From CAYSCS01 sp964429695 (lineage in GTDB: Bacteria > Acidobacteriota > Aminicenantia > Aminicenantales > Aminicenantaceae), in NCBI GenBank assembly GCA_964429695.1, contig CAYSCS010000018.1:19330-83329 (forward strand): 64,000 nucleotides of DNA, in the 5' to 3' direction. The notes under the pieces are model-generated. The model was given only the letters and a program-made list of their open reading frames with translations, did no database searches and was not told the DNA's origin. Positions 16,125 to 24,997 of this stretch are shown in pieces (position 1 is the first letter of the stretch; each line of letters opens with the position of its first letter). The position numbers and the translations under genes were made by a program.

Positions 16125-18641
16125 ATGAAAAAGAAAGCTTCAAGAAAAACAAATCTTTCAGGCGCAGTGCTTGAAGCAGGCGAAGAAAGATATCGGCTGC
16201 TTGTGGAATCGACCGAGGACTCAGTGTATCTTGTGAGCAGAGATTGTCATTTCCTCTTCATGAACAGGAAATGTCTCGAAAGGTATGGACTCCAGGAAGG
16301 AAATGTTCTCGGTAGAAGTTACGCTGATTTTCATTCAGAAGAAGAATCTGCTAAATTTTCGAAAATCATAGCTCGAGTTTTTAAGGAAAAAAAGAGCCTG
16401 ATGCACGAGTACCTGAGTAAAAGGGATGGAAGATATTTTCTGAGAACCTATAGCCCTGTTTTTGGACATGGAGGGGAGGTTACTTCAGTAAGCGTCATTT
16501 CCAAGGACATCAGCGAGTTAATAAAAGCTCAGAAGTCCCTTGCCTCAGAAAGAAACCAGCTCCTTTCCATCTGCGACTCTTTCGAGCATGCAGTCTATGT
16601 CTCTGATCCTTCAACGTATGAAATTCTTTTTGCCAACAAAGCCCTAAAAATGCTTTTCAATAACAAACTCGAAGGAAAAATCTGTTATAAGGAATTTCAA
16701 AGGAAGCAAGCTCCCTGTGAATTTTGCACCAACGAAATAATCCTGAAGAATAGATATGAGCCCTATTTTTGGGAATTTCACAACCCTGTTCTCCAGAAAG
16801 ACTTTCTCATCATGGATAGAATCATAAAGTGGCCTGATGGAAGGGATGTGAGGCTCGAGTTTGCTATTGATGTGACTGAAAAGAAGAATCTGGAAAGAGC
16901 GATTCGTGAAAGCGAGGAAAAGTTCAGGGGACTCGTCGAATGCATCAACGATGTCTTCTTCATCGTCGATAAAAAAGGAATCCTAACTTACATTAGTCCT
17001 TCTGTTGAGCAAGTCCTTTATTATCAACCTGAAGAATTAATCGGGAAATCTTTCTTAAAAGTCCTCTATCCTGAGGATGCAGGATGGATTGAGAAGCGTT
17101 TTTCCCGACTCCTTGAGGGAGAGATAAAACCCAGCGAATATAGAGTAGTAAGAAAGGATGGGGAGATTCGCTGGGTCAGGACCTCAAGCAGGCCCTATTG
17201 CCTTAATGGTGTGGTAGCAGGGGTGAGGGGTTCCCTCGCTGACATCACTGAAGAAAAAAAGGCGGAAGAAGAAATTCGTAAGAACGAGGAGCTTTTGAGA
17301 AGCACCCTGGATGGAATGATAGAAGGCTGTCAGATCATCTCCCCTGACTGGCGCTATCTCTACCTGAATGATGTGGCCGCAAGGCACGGAAAGCGAGATA
17401 AAAGGGAGCTTCTCGGCAGGAAAATGATGGAAGTCTACCCAGGTATTGAAAATACAGAAATATTTTCTTTTCTTCGACGCTGCATGGAAGAAAGAACCGC
17501 CCATCATATTGAAAATGAATTCCTCTTTCCCGACGGTTCAAAGAGAGTCTTTGAGCTCAGGATTCAGGCTGTTCCCCAAGGTATTTTGATTTTTTCCTCG
17601 GATATAACCGAAAGGAAGCGCGCAGAGAAAGAGCTGCAGCAGATGAAAGAGCTCACCGAAAACATCATCCACAACATGAGCGAAGGCATTGTGATGAGCG
17701 ATGCTCAGGGAAGCATAATCTTCGTTAACCCTGTCTTTGAGGAAATGTCAGGCTACAGGAAGGAAGAACTCCTCGGAAAATCAGAGCTTCTCCTCATTCC
17801 AGAAGACCAGCACCACCTCATCAAGGCTGCAAATGAGAGACGTGCTCGAGGCGAGCGAGACCGCTACGAACTCAGATTGAGGAAGAAAGATGGGGAAGAA
17901 ATGATAGTTCTTGTAAGCGGGAGCCCTCTCTTTGATGAAGGGGGGAGGTTTTCAGGAACCTTAGCAGTAATGACTGATCTCACAGAAGTAAAACTCACCG
18001 AAAAAAAACTAAACGAGTCTCTAAGGGAGAAAGAGGCTCTTCTTAAAGAAATCCACCATCGAGTGAAAAACAACATGCAGGTCATCTCGAGCATGCTCCA
18101 GCTTCAATCCCATTACCTTAAAGACCATGAAGCAAGGGAAATGTTCAAAGAGTGCCAGGAACGCATTCGTTCCATGGCCCTCGTCCATGAAAAACTCTAC
18201 CGCTCGAAGGATTATTCGCGGGTGGAATTTTCAGAATATCTGAAGAGCCTTGCCGTGTTTCTCTTCCATTCTAACAAAATAGACTCAAACCGCATCTCTC
18301 TTAAGACCGATTTGGAAAATATCAACCTTGATATCCATCTTGCCATTCCCTGCGGTCTTATTGTCAATGAGCTTTTATCCAATTCTCTGAAGCATGCCTT
18401 CCCCTCCGGAAGAGAAGGTGTGATTGAGCTGGGGCTTCATCGAGTCCAGGACGGGCATGTTCTCCTCAGAGTGAGCGATGATGGAATTAAATTTCCAGAG
18501 GATTTGGACTTCAGGAAAACAGAAACACTGGGGATGCAGATTGTGGTGACCCTCGTAGAACAGATTGAGGGGAAAATAGAGCTTTCCCGGGAGAAGGGGA
18601 CAGAGTTTCGAATCATCTTCCCCTCGGTAAAAAATGGATGA
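16125..18641 (+). CDS. Multi-PAS sensor histidine kinase, HisKA_2 (HWE-like) type
   Basis: 838 aa, no clear membrane helices, so cytosolic. About five PAS domains follow one another (~22-137, 143-256, 260-380, 385-505, 510-627). The second carries the cysteine pattern CYKEFQRKQAPCEFC, seen in a subset of PAS domains and possibly redox- or metal-sensitive. The dimerisation/phosphoacceptor part is HisKA_2 type (LLKEIHHRVKNNMQVISSML, ~640-660). The ATPase domain has NELLSNSLKHAF (N box) and ends with TLGMQIVVTLVEQIEGKIEL. GTEFRIIFP closes the protein. Ribosome site GGAG lies 8 nt upstream. It probably feeds the HD-GYP regulator upstream. Confidence 0.88.
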   Translation: MKKKASRKTNLSGAVLEAGEERYRLLVESTEDSVYLVSRDCHFLFMNRKCLERYGLQEGNVLGRSYADFHSEEESAKFSKIIARVFKEKKSLMHEYLSKRDGRYFLRTYSPVFGHGGEVTSVSVISKDISELIKAQKSLASERNQLLSICDSFEHAVYVSDPSTYEILFANKALKMLFNNKLEGKICYKEFQRKQAPCEFCTNEIILKNRYEPYFWEFHNPVLQKDFLIMDRIIKWPDGRDVRLEFAIDVTEKKNLERAIRESEEKFRGLVECINDVFFIVDKKGILTYISPSVEQVLYYQPEELIGKSFLKVLYPEDAGWIEKRFSRLLEGEIKPSEYRVVRKDGEIRWVRTSSRPYCLNGVVAGVRGSLADITEEKKAEEEIRKNEELLRSTLDGMIEGCQIISPDWRYLYLNDVAARHGKRDKRELLGRKMMEVYPGIENTEIFSFLRRCMEERTAHHIENEFLFPDGSKRVFELRIQAVPQGILIFSSDITERKRAEKELQQMKELTENIIHNMSEGIVMSDAQGSIIFVNPVFEEMSGYRKEELLGKSELLLIPEDQHHLIKAANERRARGERDRYELRLRKKDGEEMIVLVSGSPLFDEGGRFSGTLAVMTDLTEVKLTEKKLNESLREKEALLKEIHHRVKNNMQVISSMLQLQSHYLKDHEAREMFKECQERIRSMALVHEKLYRSKDYSRVEFSEYLKSLAVFLFHSNKIDSNRISLKTDLENINLDIHLAIPCGLIVNELLSNSLKHAFPSGREGVIELGLHRVQDGHVLLRVSDDGIKFPEDLDFRKTETLGMQIVVTLVEQIEGKIELSREKGTEFRIIFPSVKNG

Positions 18642-18999
18642 GAGGCTCTCTAAGAGTCATCTTCTGGATTTCATCTTCCCCTGAGTCAATAAAAATTTAG
18701 TCTATCTGGTTTTATTGGGGAAGAAGGGAAAGGAAATTATTATCCGCTCACAGCTCCTACTTTAGGAAAGGAATTATCTTCTCTAGTGAAGAGTTTAATT
18801 AGAAAAAAAAGGAAGAAGAAACGGTCTTTGAACTACCTAAATTGAACGGTGCTTCTTCCTCTAAAATCCTCAGCACCTTGAAATCGAATATGCAAAGAAA
18901 GGTTCTCAATCTGAGTAAATAGAGCCTAAAAAAGCAGGAATGCTCAGGGGGAAGAAATTTTTCAGGGAGTTTAAATATATAATATATCAGGAGGAAGTG
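18642..18999. other. Intergenic region with a weak copy of the intergenic element
   Basis: No gene seen. The segment 18690-18775 (AAAAATTTAGTCTATC, then GGGGAAGAAGGGAAAGG, then CTCCTACTTTAGG) resembles the elements at 30486, 39259 and 54519, but more distantly, and may be a fourth member. TCTTCTCTAGTGAAGAG (18777-18793) contains a short inverted repeat, CTCTAGTGAAGAG. Confidence 0.3.
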
Positions 19000-20079
19000 A
19001 TGAGAAAGGCTTTATTTTTTAAACAATTTTTTATGATGCTCTTCTCCCTCACTCTTATAAATCATCTTCAGGCGAGACTCCTCAGCAAATCCCATGTTTC
19101 ACCAGTATCCATTGAAGAGACCGAACTGTTGAAAGAGCTCAGAAGTTTCATGGAGGAGCTTTCAGATAAAGATGAATTCTCGGGAGTGGTCTTACTTGCA
19201 AAGGATGGTAAGCCAATCTTTCTCCAAGCCTTTGGATTTGCAAGCAAAGAATATAGAGTTCCGAATAATATCAATACTTGCTTCAACATAGGCTCGATTA
19301 ATAAATTCATGACCCGTATCGCAATTGAACAACTCAAAGAGACGGGAAAGATAAGATTAGAGGAAACGATCGGAAAATACCTTCCCGATTATCCTCTTCA
19401 GGAGGCGAGAGAGAAGGTAACCATTGGACATCTTTTGGAGATGTCTTCAGGAATAGGAGATTTTTTCGGTGAAAGGTATCAGTCCACTCCTAAAGAAAAA
19501 ATCAGAAATTTAGCAGACTATCTTCCCTTATTTGCGGATAAGCCTCTTCTGTTTGAGCCAGGCACAAAGACTCAATACTCAAACGGAAGTTACATAGTCC
19601 TCGGGTTGATAATTGAGAAAATAAGTGGGGGAAGCTGTTTCGATTATGTGAAAAAGAATATTTACAAGATTGCGGGAATGGAGAACACAGACCATTTTGA
19701 AGCAGATATTCCCGTAGAGAATGTGGCAAGCGGTTATACCCGTTTCTGGAATGGAAGAGAGCATCCGAATGAGCCAAGGCGTAATAATATTTACACTCGT
19801 CCTGCAAGAGGAAGCTCTGCTGGAGGAGGATATTCAACTGCTGAAGACGTGGTGAATTTGATACTTACTCTCAAGGATAATAAACTTTCAGCACCCGAGA
19901 CATCCCGAGAAATAACACACAATAGTATTGTTTTAGCAGGAGGAGCTCCGGGGATAAGTGCCCTTGTGGAGACATTCCTGAAAAAAGGCTATGTATTGAT
20001 TGCCCTTTCTAATTATGACCCCCCTTCAGCTGAGAAAGTGGGAAAGAAAATTGAATCTTTGATTAATCGTCTTAATTAA
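19000..20079 (+). CDS. Secreted serine hydrolase, class C beta-lactamase / penicillin-binding-protein fold
   Basis: 359 aa. Signal peptide residues 1-25 (ALFFKQFFMMLFSLTLINHLQA). Family S12/beta-lactamase motifs: Ser99-x-x-Lys102 (GSINKFMT) and Tyr193-Ser-Asn (TQYSNGSY). The C-terminal KTG/HxG box is not clear; GGAPG near the end may occupy that place. Members are D-aminopeptidases, esterases or peptidases, rarely true beta-lactamases. AGGAGG 5 nt before the ATG at 19000 fixes the start, although the frame is open upstream. It stands alone, with a weak terminator after it. Substrate unknown; periplasmic or surface location likely. Confidence 0.8.
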   Translation: MRKALFFKQFFMMLFSLTLINHLQARLLSKSHVSPVSIEETELLKELRSFMEELSDKDEFSGVVLLAKDGKPIFLQAFGFASKEYRVPNNINTCFNIGSINKFMTRIAIEQLKETGKIRLEETIGKYLPDYPLQEAREKVTIGHLLEMSSGIGDFFGERYQSTPKEKIRNLADYLPLFADKPLLFEPGTKTQYSNGSYIVLGLIIEKISGGSCFDYVKKNIYKIAGMENTDHFEADIPVENVASGYTRFWNGREHPNEPRRNNIYTRPARGSSAGGGYSTAEDVVNLILTLKDNKLSAPETSREITHNSIVLAGGAPGISALVETFLKKGYVLIALSNYDPPSAEKVGKKIESLINRLN

Positions 20080-20084
20080 AATTC

Positions 20085-20110
20085 AGCCCACAAATCAGCG
20101 GGCTTCTTCC
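20085..20110 (+). terminator. Weak intrinsic terminator after the serine hydrolase
   Basis: AGCCC (20085-20089) pairs with GGGCT (20100-20104) across a 10-nt loop, followed by TCTTCC. The stem is short and the T-run poor. Confidence 0.4.
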
Positions 20111-20244
20111 TGTGCTCTTTGCAGCATATTTCTTAATCTACCTTCTCCTTTAATAAGACTTTAAAATCAATTTTTAATTGGGAAAAAGGGAACTTTCTTT
20201 ATTTTGATTCGTATTATAGATATAACAATTAGAAGGAGGCCAAG

Positions 20245-23200
20245 ATGAAAAGAATTTGGCGGTCAAACCTTGCCATCCTCGTCTTTCTCTCCATTCTCAT
20301 CCTTTCTCTTTCTGCCCAGGACACAAAAGATACTCTTCTTCTCACCCAGCCTGCAATAAGCACGAATCACATTGCCTTCGTTTATGCCAACGACCTCTGG
20401 ATTGCTGATGCGGATGGCGGAAATGTGAGGCGACTGACCTCAGATATAGGGGTAGAATCAAACCCAGCCTTCTCCCCTGATGGAAGGCTTGTTGCCTTCA
20501 GTGCCCAGTATGATGGGAACATCGATGTCTTCATCATGCCAGTTGAAGGGGGCATTCCCAGGCGCCTTACCTGGCATCCAGCCCCAGACATCGTGCGGGG
20601 TTTTACTCCCGATGGACTGAAAGTGATCTTTATTTCCAACCGCTATAACTTCCAGACAAGCTGGCCCTATTTCCAGATTTTTACAGTCTCACGAGAAGGA
20701 GGGTTTCCCGAGGCTTTGGAGATACCTCACGGGTTTAAGGTGAGCTACTCACCTGAGGGGAAGAGGATTGCCTATGTTCCTTTAGCTGAGTTTGTCAACT
20801 TCCCCCAGTGGAAACACTACCGCGGGGGAGCAGTTTCGAGAATCTTGATCTATAGCTTCTTGGGCCACTCAGTGGAACAGATCCCTCAGCCTGAGGGGGG
20901 GTCGAATGACACTGACCCCATGTGGATCGGAGATAAGATTTATTTCCTCTCTGACCGAAACGGAGAATTCAACCTTTTCTGTTATGAGCTTTCCACGAAG
21001 GAGGTTCGCCAGCTAACAAAATATGACGAATTTCCTCTCCTCAATGCTTCAGCAGGGGGAGGGAAGATAATCTTCGAAAGAGAAGGCTATCTTCATACCT
21101 ATGACCTCGAAAAGGCGAAGGTCGAGAAGCTCACGGTGGGTTGTGCCGCTGACCTTCCTGAAGTAAGACCTCGCTATGTCAAAGGATTTAAATATATCAG
21201 AGACGCCTCCCTCTCTCCCACAGGGGCAAGGGCAGTTTTTGAGTTTCGAGGTGAGATCATTACCGTTCCTTGTGAAAAAGGTGACCCTCGCAACATAACC
21301 AACACTCAAGGTGCCCACGAGCGCTCACCAATCTGGTCGCCTGACGGGAAATCGATTGCCTATTTTTCAGATGAGAGAGGGGAATATGAGCTTCTCGTGA
21401 GAGACCAGGAAGGAAAAGGGGAGCCAAAAAGATATAAACTCAGTGGCTCTGGATTCTACTCCAACCCGGTCTGGTCTCCTGACTCAAAGAAAATCTCTTT
21501 CGCCGACCATGGCTTCAGTCATTACTGGATTGACCTGGACAAAGGAGTTATAAAAAAATTTGCCTCCGAACACCACCTTGGTCCAAAAGACCTCATTCTC
21601 AACAGAAGCGCATGGTCTCCGGATTCAAGATGGATAGCCTACACCTTGAACACGGAAGCCTCCATCAGGAAAGTGTACCTCTACTCCCTGGGGGAGGATA
21701 AATCTTACCCCATCACAGACGGTTTGTGTGAGGTGAGTGACCCTGTCTTCGATAAAAGCGGAAAATACCTCTATTTCTTCGGTTCTACAGATGCGGGTCC
21801 CATAAAGAACTGGTTCGACATGTCAAACCTCGACCTGACCTGGACGAGCGCAATTTACATGGTGATCCTTCAGAAAGATGTCCCTTCGCCGCTGGCTAAA
21901 GAGAGTGATGAAGAAAAAGGAACCGAAAAGGAAAAGGAGAAGCCTGATAAGCCAGAAAAACAACTAGAGGCAGACGAAGAAAAGCCCCTGCGCATTGATT
22001 TTGAGGGGCTTGAGTATCGCATTCTCGCTCTTCCTGTGCCCGTAGCCACCTACCTCAACCTCCAGGCTGGCTCTGAAGGTCAAATCTATTTTCAGGAACT
22101 TCCTCCAAAAAACCCCCTGTTCCTCGCCTTTGGCATGGGTGGAGGCTCCAAGCTCCACAGATTCGACCTGAAGACAAAAAAAGATGAGGTTATCCTGGAA
22201 GGAATAAATTCCTACATTCTCTCTGCAGATTCTAAAAAGCTTCTCTACCTCACCCAGGAAAGCGCAGGGATTGCTCCTTCTGAAGGGAAGATTCAGGCCG
22301 GTCAGGGAAGGCTCAACACGGATGCGATTGAAGTTTACATAGACCCTCGCCTCGAATGGAAACAAATCTATGATGAAGCCTGGCGCTTAAACCGTATTTC
22401 CTTCTACGCTCCTAACATGCACGGTGCAGACTGGGATGCGATGTACAAGAAGTATGAGAAGTTCCTTCCTCACCTCTCCTGCCGCGAGGACCTCAACCGT
22501 GTGCTTCAATGGCTGGGGAGTGAGCTTGCAGTAGGGCATCATTTCGTCGGGGGGGGAGATACTCTGGCTGAACCCAGAAAGGTAAAGGGAGGTCTGCTCG
22601 GTGCTGACTACTCAATCGAGAACGGAAGGTACCGCTTCAAGAAGATTTACGGAGGATTAAACTGGAATCCAGATTTACGCTCTCCTCTTACCGAGCCTGG
22701 GGTAGATGTTAAAGAAGGTGAATATCTCCTTGCGGTCCAAGGGAAGGAACTCCGTCCTCCCACAAACCTCTACAGCCTCTTTGAAAATACAGCGGATAAG
22801 CTGATTGAGATTACTGTCGGTCCAGACCCAGAAGGAAAGGGCTCAAGAACGGTCTCTCTGGTCCCCATAGCCGATGAAAGTGCTCTGAGGAACCGTTCCT
22901 GGATAGAGGCGAACATCAAGAAGGTTGACGAAGCCACAAACGGGAGAGTGGCCTATGTTTATGTTCCTAACACTGCCTATCCTGGGCATGCTTACTTCAA
23001 ACGCTACTTTTTCCCCCAGGCACACAAGGAAGCCATCATCGTGGATGAAAGGTTTAATGGAGGGGGAATGGTCGCTGACTACTACATCGACCTCCTCCGC
23101 CGCCCTCATCTCTGTTACTGGCACACTCGCTATGGTGAGGACATAAGGACTCCGAGCGCTGCTATCCACGGCCCGAAAGTCATGCTCATCAACGAAACTG

Positions 23201-23544
23201 CAGGCTCAGGAGGGGATCTCCTGCCCTGGATGTTCCGTAAACTCGGGCTGGGAAAACTCGTGGGGAAGAGGACCTGGGGAGGGCTTGTGGGAAATCTCGA
23301 CCATCCCATCCTGATGGATGGAGGATACATTACCGCACCAAATCTTGCCATCTGGACAGAGGAGGGGTGGGTTGTGGAAAATGTGGGAGTTGCCCCCGAT
23401 ATTGAAGTGGAACAACTGCCAGCTGAGGTGATTGAAGGACGAGACCCACAGCTTGAGAAGGCGATAGAGGTGGTAATGGAGGAACTAAGGAAGAATCCGC
23501 CCCGCAAGCCACAGCGTCCACCGTATCCAATACGAGTTAAATAG
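20245..23544 (+). CDS. Tricorn protease-like S41 peptidase, secreted
   Basis: 1099 aa, the normal size for tricorn. Signal peptide residues 1-24, so unlike archaeal tricorn it is exported. The N-terminal half contains two beta-propellers with TolB/WD-like repeats (NPAFSPDGRLVAFSAQYDG, SPIWSPDGKSIAYFSDERG, NPVWSPDSKKISF). A Lys/Glu-rich linker lies near residues 550-580. The C-terminal half has the core helical domain, a PDZ-like segment (EYLLAVQGKEL) and the S41 catalytic part. Likely active residues are His765/His766 (AVGHHFVGGG), Ser988 (NETAGSGGD) and Glu1045 (VENVGVAPD). It would process oligopeptides for use as amino-acid source. AAGGAGG lies 7 nt before the ATG. Confidence 0.92.
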   Translation: MKRIWRSNLAILVFLSILILSLSAQDTKDTLLLTQPAISTNHIAFVYANDLWIADADGGNVRRLTSDIGVESNPAFSPDGRLVAFSAQYDGNIDVFIMPVEGGIPRRLTWHPAPDIVRGFTPDGLKVIFISNRYNFQTSWPYFQIFTVSREGGFPEALEIPHGFKVSYSPEGKRIAYVPLAEFVNFPQWKHYRGGAVSRILIYSFLGHSVEQIPQPEGGSNDTDPMWIGDKIYFLSDRNGEFNLFCYELSTKEVRQLTKYDEFPLLNASAGGGKIIFEREGYLHTYDLEKAKVEKLTVGCAADLPEVRPRYVKGFKYIRDASLSPTGARAVFEFRGEIITVPCEKGDPRNITNTQGAHERSPIWSPDGKSIAYFSDERGEYELLVRDQEGKGEPKRYKLSGSGFYSNPVWSPDSKKISFADHGFSHYWIDLDKGVIKKFASEHHLGPKDLILNRSAWSPDSRWIAYTLNTEASIRKVYLYSLGEDKSYPITDGLCEVSDPVFDKSGKYLYFFGSTDAGPIKNWFDMSNLDLTWTSAIYMVILQKDVPSPLAKESDEEKGTEKEKEKPDKPEKQLEADEEKPLRIDFEGLEYRILALPVPVATYLNLQAGSEGQIYFQELPPKNPLFLAFGMGGGSKLHRFDLKTKKDEVILEGINSYILSADSKKLLYLTQESAGIAPSEGKIQAGQGRLNTDAIEVYIDPRLEWKQIYDEAWRLNRISFYAPNMHGADWDAMYKKYEKFLPHLSCREDLNRVLQWLGSELAVGHHFVGGGDTLAEPRKVKGGLLGADYSIENGRYRFKKIYGGLNWNPDLRSPLTEPGVDVKEGEYLLAVQGKELRPPTNLYSLFENTADKLIEITVGPDPEGKGSRTVSLVPIADESALRNRSWIEANIKKVDEATNGRVAYVYVPNTAYPGHAYFKRYFFPQAHKEAIIVDERFNGGGMVADYYIDLLRRPHLCYWHTRYGEDIRTPSAAIHGPKVMLINETAGSGGDLLPWMFRKLGLGKLVGKRTWGGLVGNLDHPILMDGGYITAPNLAIWTEEGWVVENVGVAPDIEVEQLPAEVIEGRDPQLEKAIEVVMEELRKNPPRKPQRPPYPIRVK

Positions 23545-23868
23545 AAGAAAAAAACTAGGGGAATATTTAGCTCTCATGCAGAGAAAAAGGAATCTTGTCT
23601 TCAAATTTTTTTCGAGTCTCCTCTGACCCAGAAGGTGAAAATCAAGAACAGGTTTCAGGGAAAGCCCAAGCTCTATTTTCCTTAGCTGCTCAAAAGTGCT
23701 CAATGTGTATGTCTCCTCTTTCAGATTCAAAAAATCTCGATTGATAAATAAAAATTAAGATTCCTAGGTTTAACTTACCGCTTTTTGCGGGGAGTTTTAT
23801 AGCTTGCTTCTGAGTTTCTTCTTTAAAAATTTGCTCCCTTATTTAAAAATTGAGGATTAAATAAATTC
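23545..23868. other. Intergenic region upstream of the GntR regulator
   Basis: No gene seen. There is a small hairpin CCGC-TTTTT-GCGG near 23779-23791 that might end the upstream transcript weakly. Two identical 10-bp direct repeats at its right end are listed separately. Confidence 0.4.
23822..23851. repeat. Paired 10-bp direct repeat in front of the GntR promoter
   Basis: TTTAAAAATT occurs at 23822-23831 and again at 23842-23851, exactly 20 bp apart (two helical turns), ending 17 bp before the -35 hexamer of the gntR-family gene. This is a plausible binding site for a regulator, possibly the gene's own product. Confidence 0.4.
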
Positions 23869-23897
23869 TTGACATGGGAAAAGGAAGTCTTTAATAT
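23869..23897 (+). promoter_or_regulatory. Promoter of the GntR/FCD regulator gene
   Basis: TTGACA (23869-23874), 17-nt spacer, TAATAT (23892-23897). The expected start is near 23904, giving a leader of ~17 nt before the ATG at 23921. Confidence 0.65.
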
Positions 23898-23920
23898 TTC
23901 GCAAGGGAGATGGGCAAGGA

Positions 23921-24634
23921 ATGATAAAAGGGGCACAAGGGATAGGAGTAAGATTCGAGCTTCCTGCCACAATAAGCGAATCCATCTATCAATATCTCAA
24001 GAAAGCAATCATCGAAGGAGAACTCAAACCTAACCAGAGGCTTCAGGAAAAAGAAATTGCAGAGCTCTTTCATGCGAGCACGACTCCCGTGAGGGAGGCT
24101 TTTCAGAGGCTAGGAGCGGAGAAATTCATCGTTATCAACGCTCGAAAAGATGTGATTGTGGCTTCTGTGACTCTCGAAGAAATAAAAGAGCTCTTCGAAG
24201 TGGTCAGGGTCTTAGATGCCTTTGCTTCGAAGAAAGCAATCTCCAGGCTCAGCGAGAGAGACATCGAAGAGTTGAGAAAGATGACGGAAAGACTCACTTT
24301 TTTCCACAGGCGGAAAAGGGTTTATGATTATGTTCGGGAAAACTTGAAAATTCATGATAGGCTGTGGAAGGCGTGCGGGAATAAATTCCTCTATCTTTCG
24401 CTCGTCAACCTTGCTGAAAAATATACCTTCTTCAGCAACCAGGTTTTCTTTATCACCCAGAGGTCAAAGGGGGACCCTTCTTTCTTCGATAGGTCTCATA
24501 GCGACCATCTAGAGCTAATGGCTGCCATCGAAAAAAGGGACGAAGGGGAGGTCGAGCGTATCCTTTCCTCCCATTGGGGGAAAGGGTTTCTGGGCGAGGA
24601 GATTGCCCTGAAAGAAGAGTCATGGAAGAGATAG
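23921..24634 (+). CDS. GntR-family transcriptional regulator, FCD (FadR) subfamily
   Basis: 237 aa. The N-terminal winged helix (ISESIYQYLKKAIIEGELKPNQRLQEKEIAELFHASTTPVREAFQRL) is the standard GntR DNA-binding domain. The all-helical FCD ligand domain follows, with the acidic residue in EVVRVLDAFASKKA and candidate metal-ligand histidines in KIHDRLWKACGN, HSDHLELMAAI and LSSHWGKG. FCD regulators respond to carboxylic acids, amino acids or sugar acids and usually repress. It lies upstream of, and in the same direction as, the TonB-type receptor gene, which is a candidate target. The direct repeats before its promoter suggest autoregulation. The ribosome site AAGGA is immediately before the ATG and weak. 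Confidence 0.85.
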   Translation: MIKGAQGIGVRFELPATISESIYQYLKKAIIEGELKPNQRLQEKEIAELFHASTTPVREAFQRLGAEKFIVINARKDVIVASVTLEEIKELFEVVRVLDAFASKKAISRLSERDIEELRKMTERLTFFHRRKRVYDYVRENLKIHDRLWKACGNKFLYLSLVNLAEKYTFFSNQVFFITQRSKGDPSFFDRSHSDHLELMAAIEKRDEGEVERILSSHWGKGFLGEEIALKEESWKR

Positions 24635-24660
24635 AAGAAAAATCCAATTTTTTGGATAAG

Positions 24661-24678
24661 AATTCAAATATTTGAATT
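24661..24678. promoter_or_regulatory. 18-bp perfect palindrome, candidate enhancer/operator
   Basis: AATTCAAATATTTGAATT is a perfect palindrome; a further half-site TTTCAAA follows at 24680-24686. Its centre is ~72 bp upstream of the -24 element of the sigma-54 promoter, the usual distance for an upstream activator site. It could equally be an operator for the adjacent GntR protein. Confidence 0.5.
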
Positions 24679-24739
24679 TATTTCAAAGAATAAAGAGTTT
24701 AAGTTATTGATAATAAACAAAATTATATAAATAAAAAAA

Positions 24740-24755
24740 TGGCATATTTTTTGCA
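24740..24755 (+). promoter_or_regulatory. Sigma-54 (-24/-12) promoter upstream of the TonB-type receptor
   Basis: TGGCATATTTTTTGCA matches the sigma-54 consensus TGGCAYR-N4-TTGCW at every defined position, with the required 10 nt between GG and GC. Transcription would begin near 24767, leaving a ~230-nt leader before the receptor start. Confidence 0.65.
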
Positions 24756-24997
24756 CTTATTACATTAATATAAGATATATCATATAGTAATTAGTAATGG
24801 GTTTTCGAGGAGGTAGAATCCCTAAAGACAAAATGATTCCTCTGGGGTAAAAATTTTTTAAGCGGCATTTATATCGTCACCAGGTTTCAATTTTTAAAGA
24901 TGCATTCCTTAGAAAGGAGGTGGGAGGGGAAAGAGAAAATAATCCAAGTTTAGCCAAAGGTTATTTGGAAAGGGGAATGATAGAAAAAGGAGGGTAA

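Noticed and set aside
24797..24850. 17-codon leader peptide in the long 5' leader of the TonB-type receptor
   Set aside because: No Shine-Dalgarno, no regulatory codon run and no attenuator pair of hairpins.
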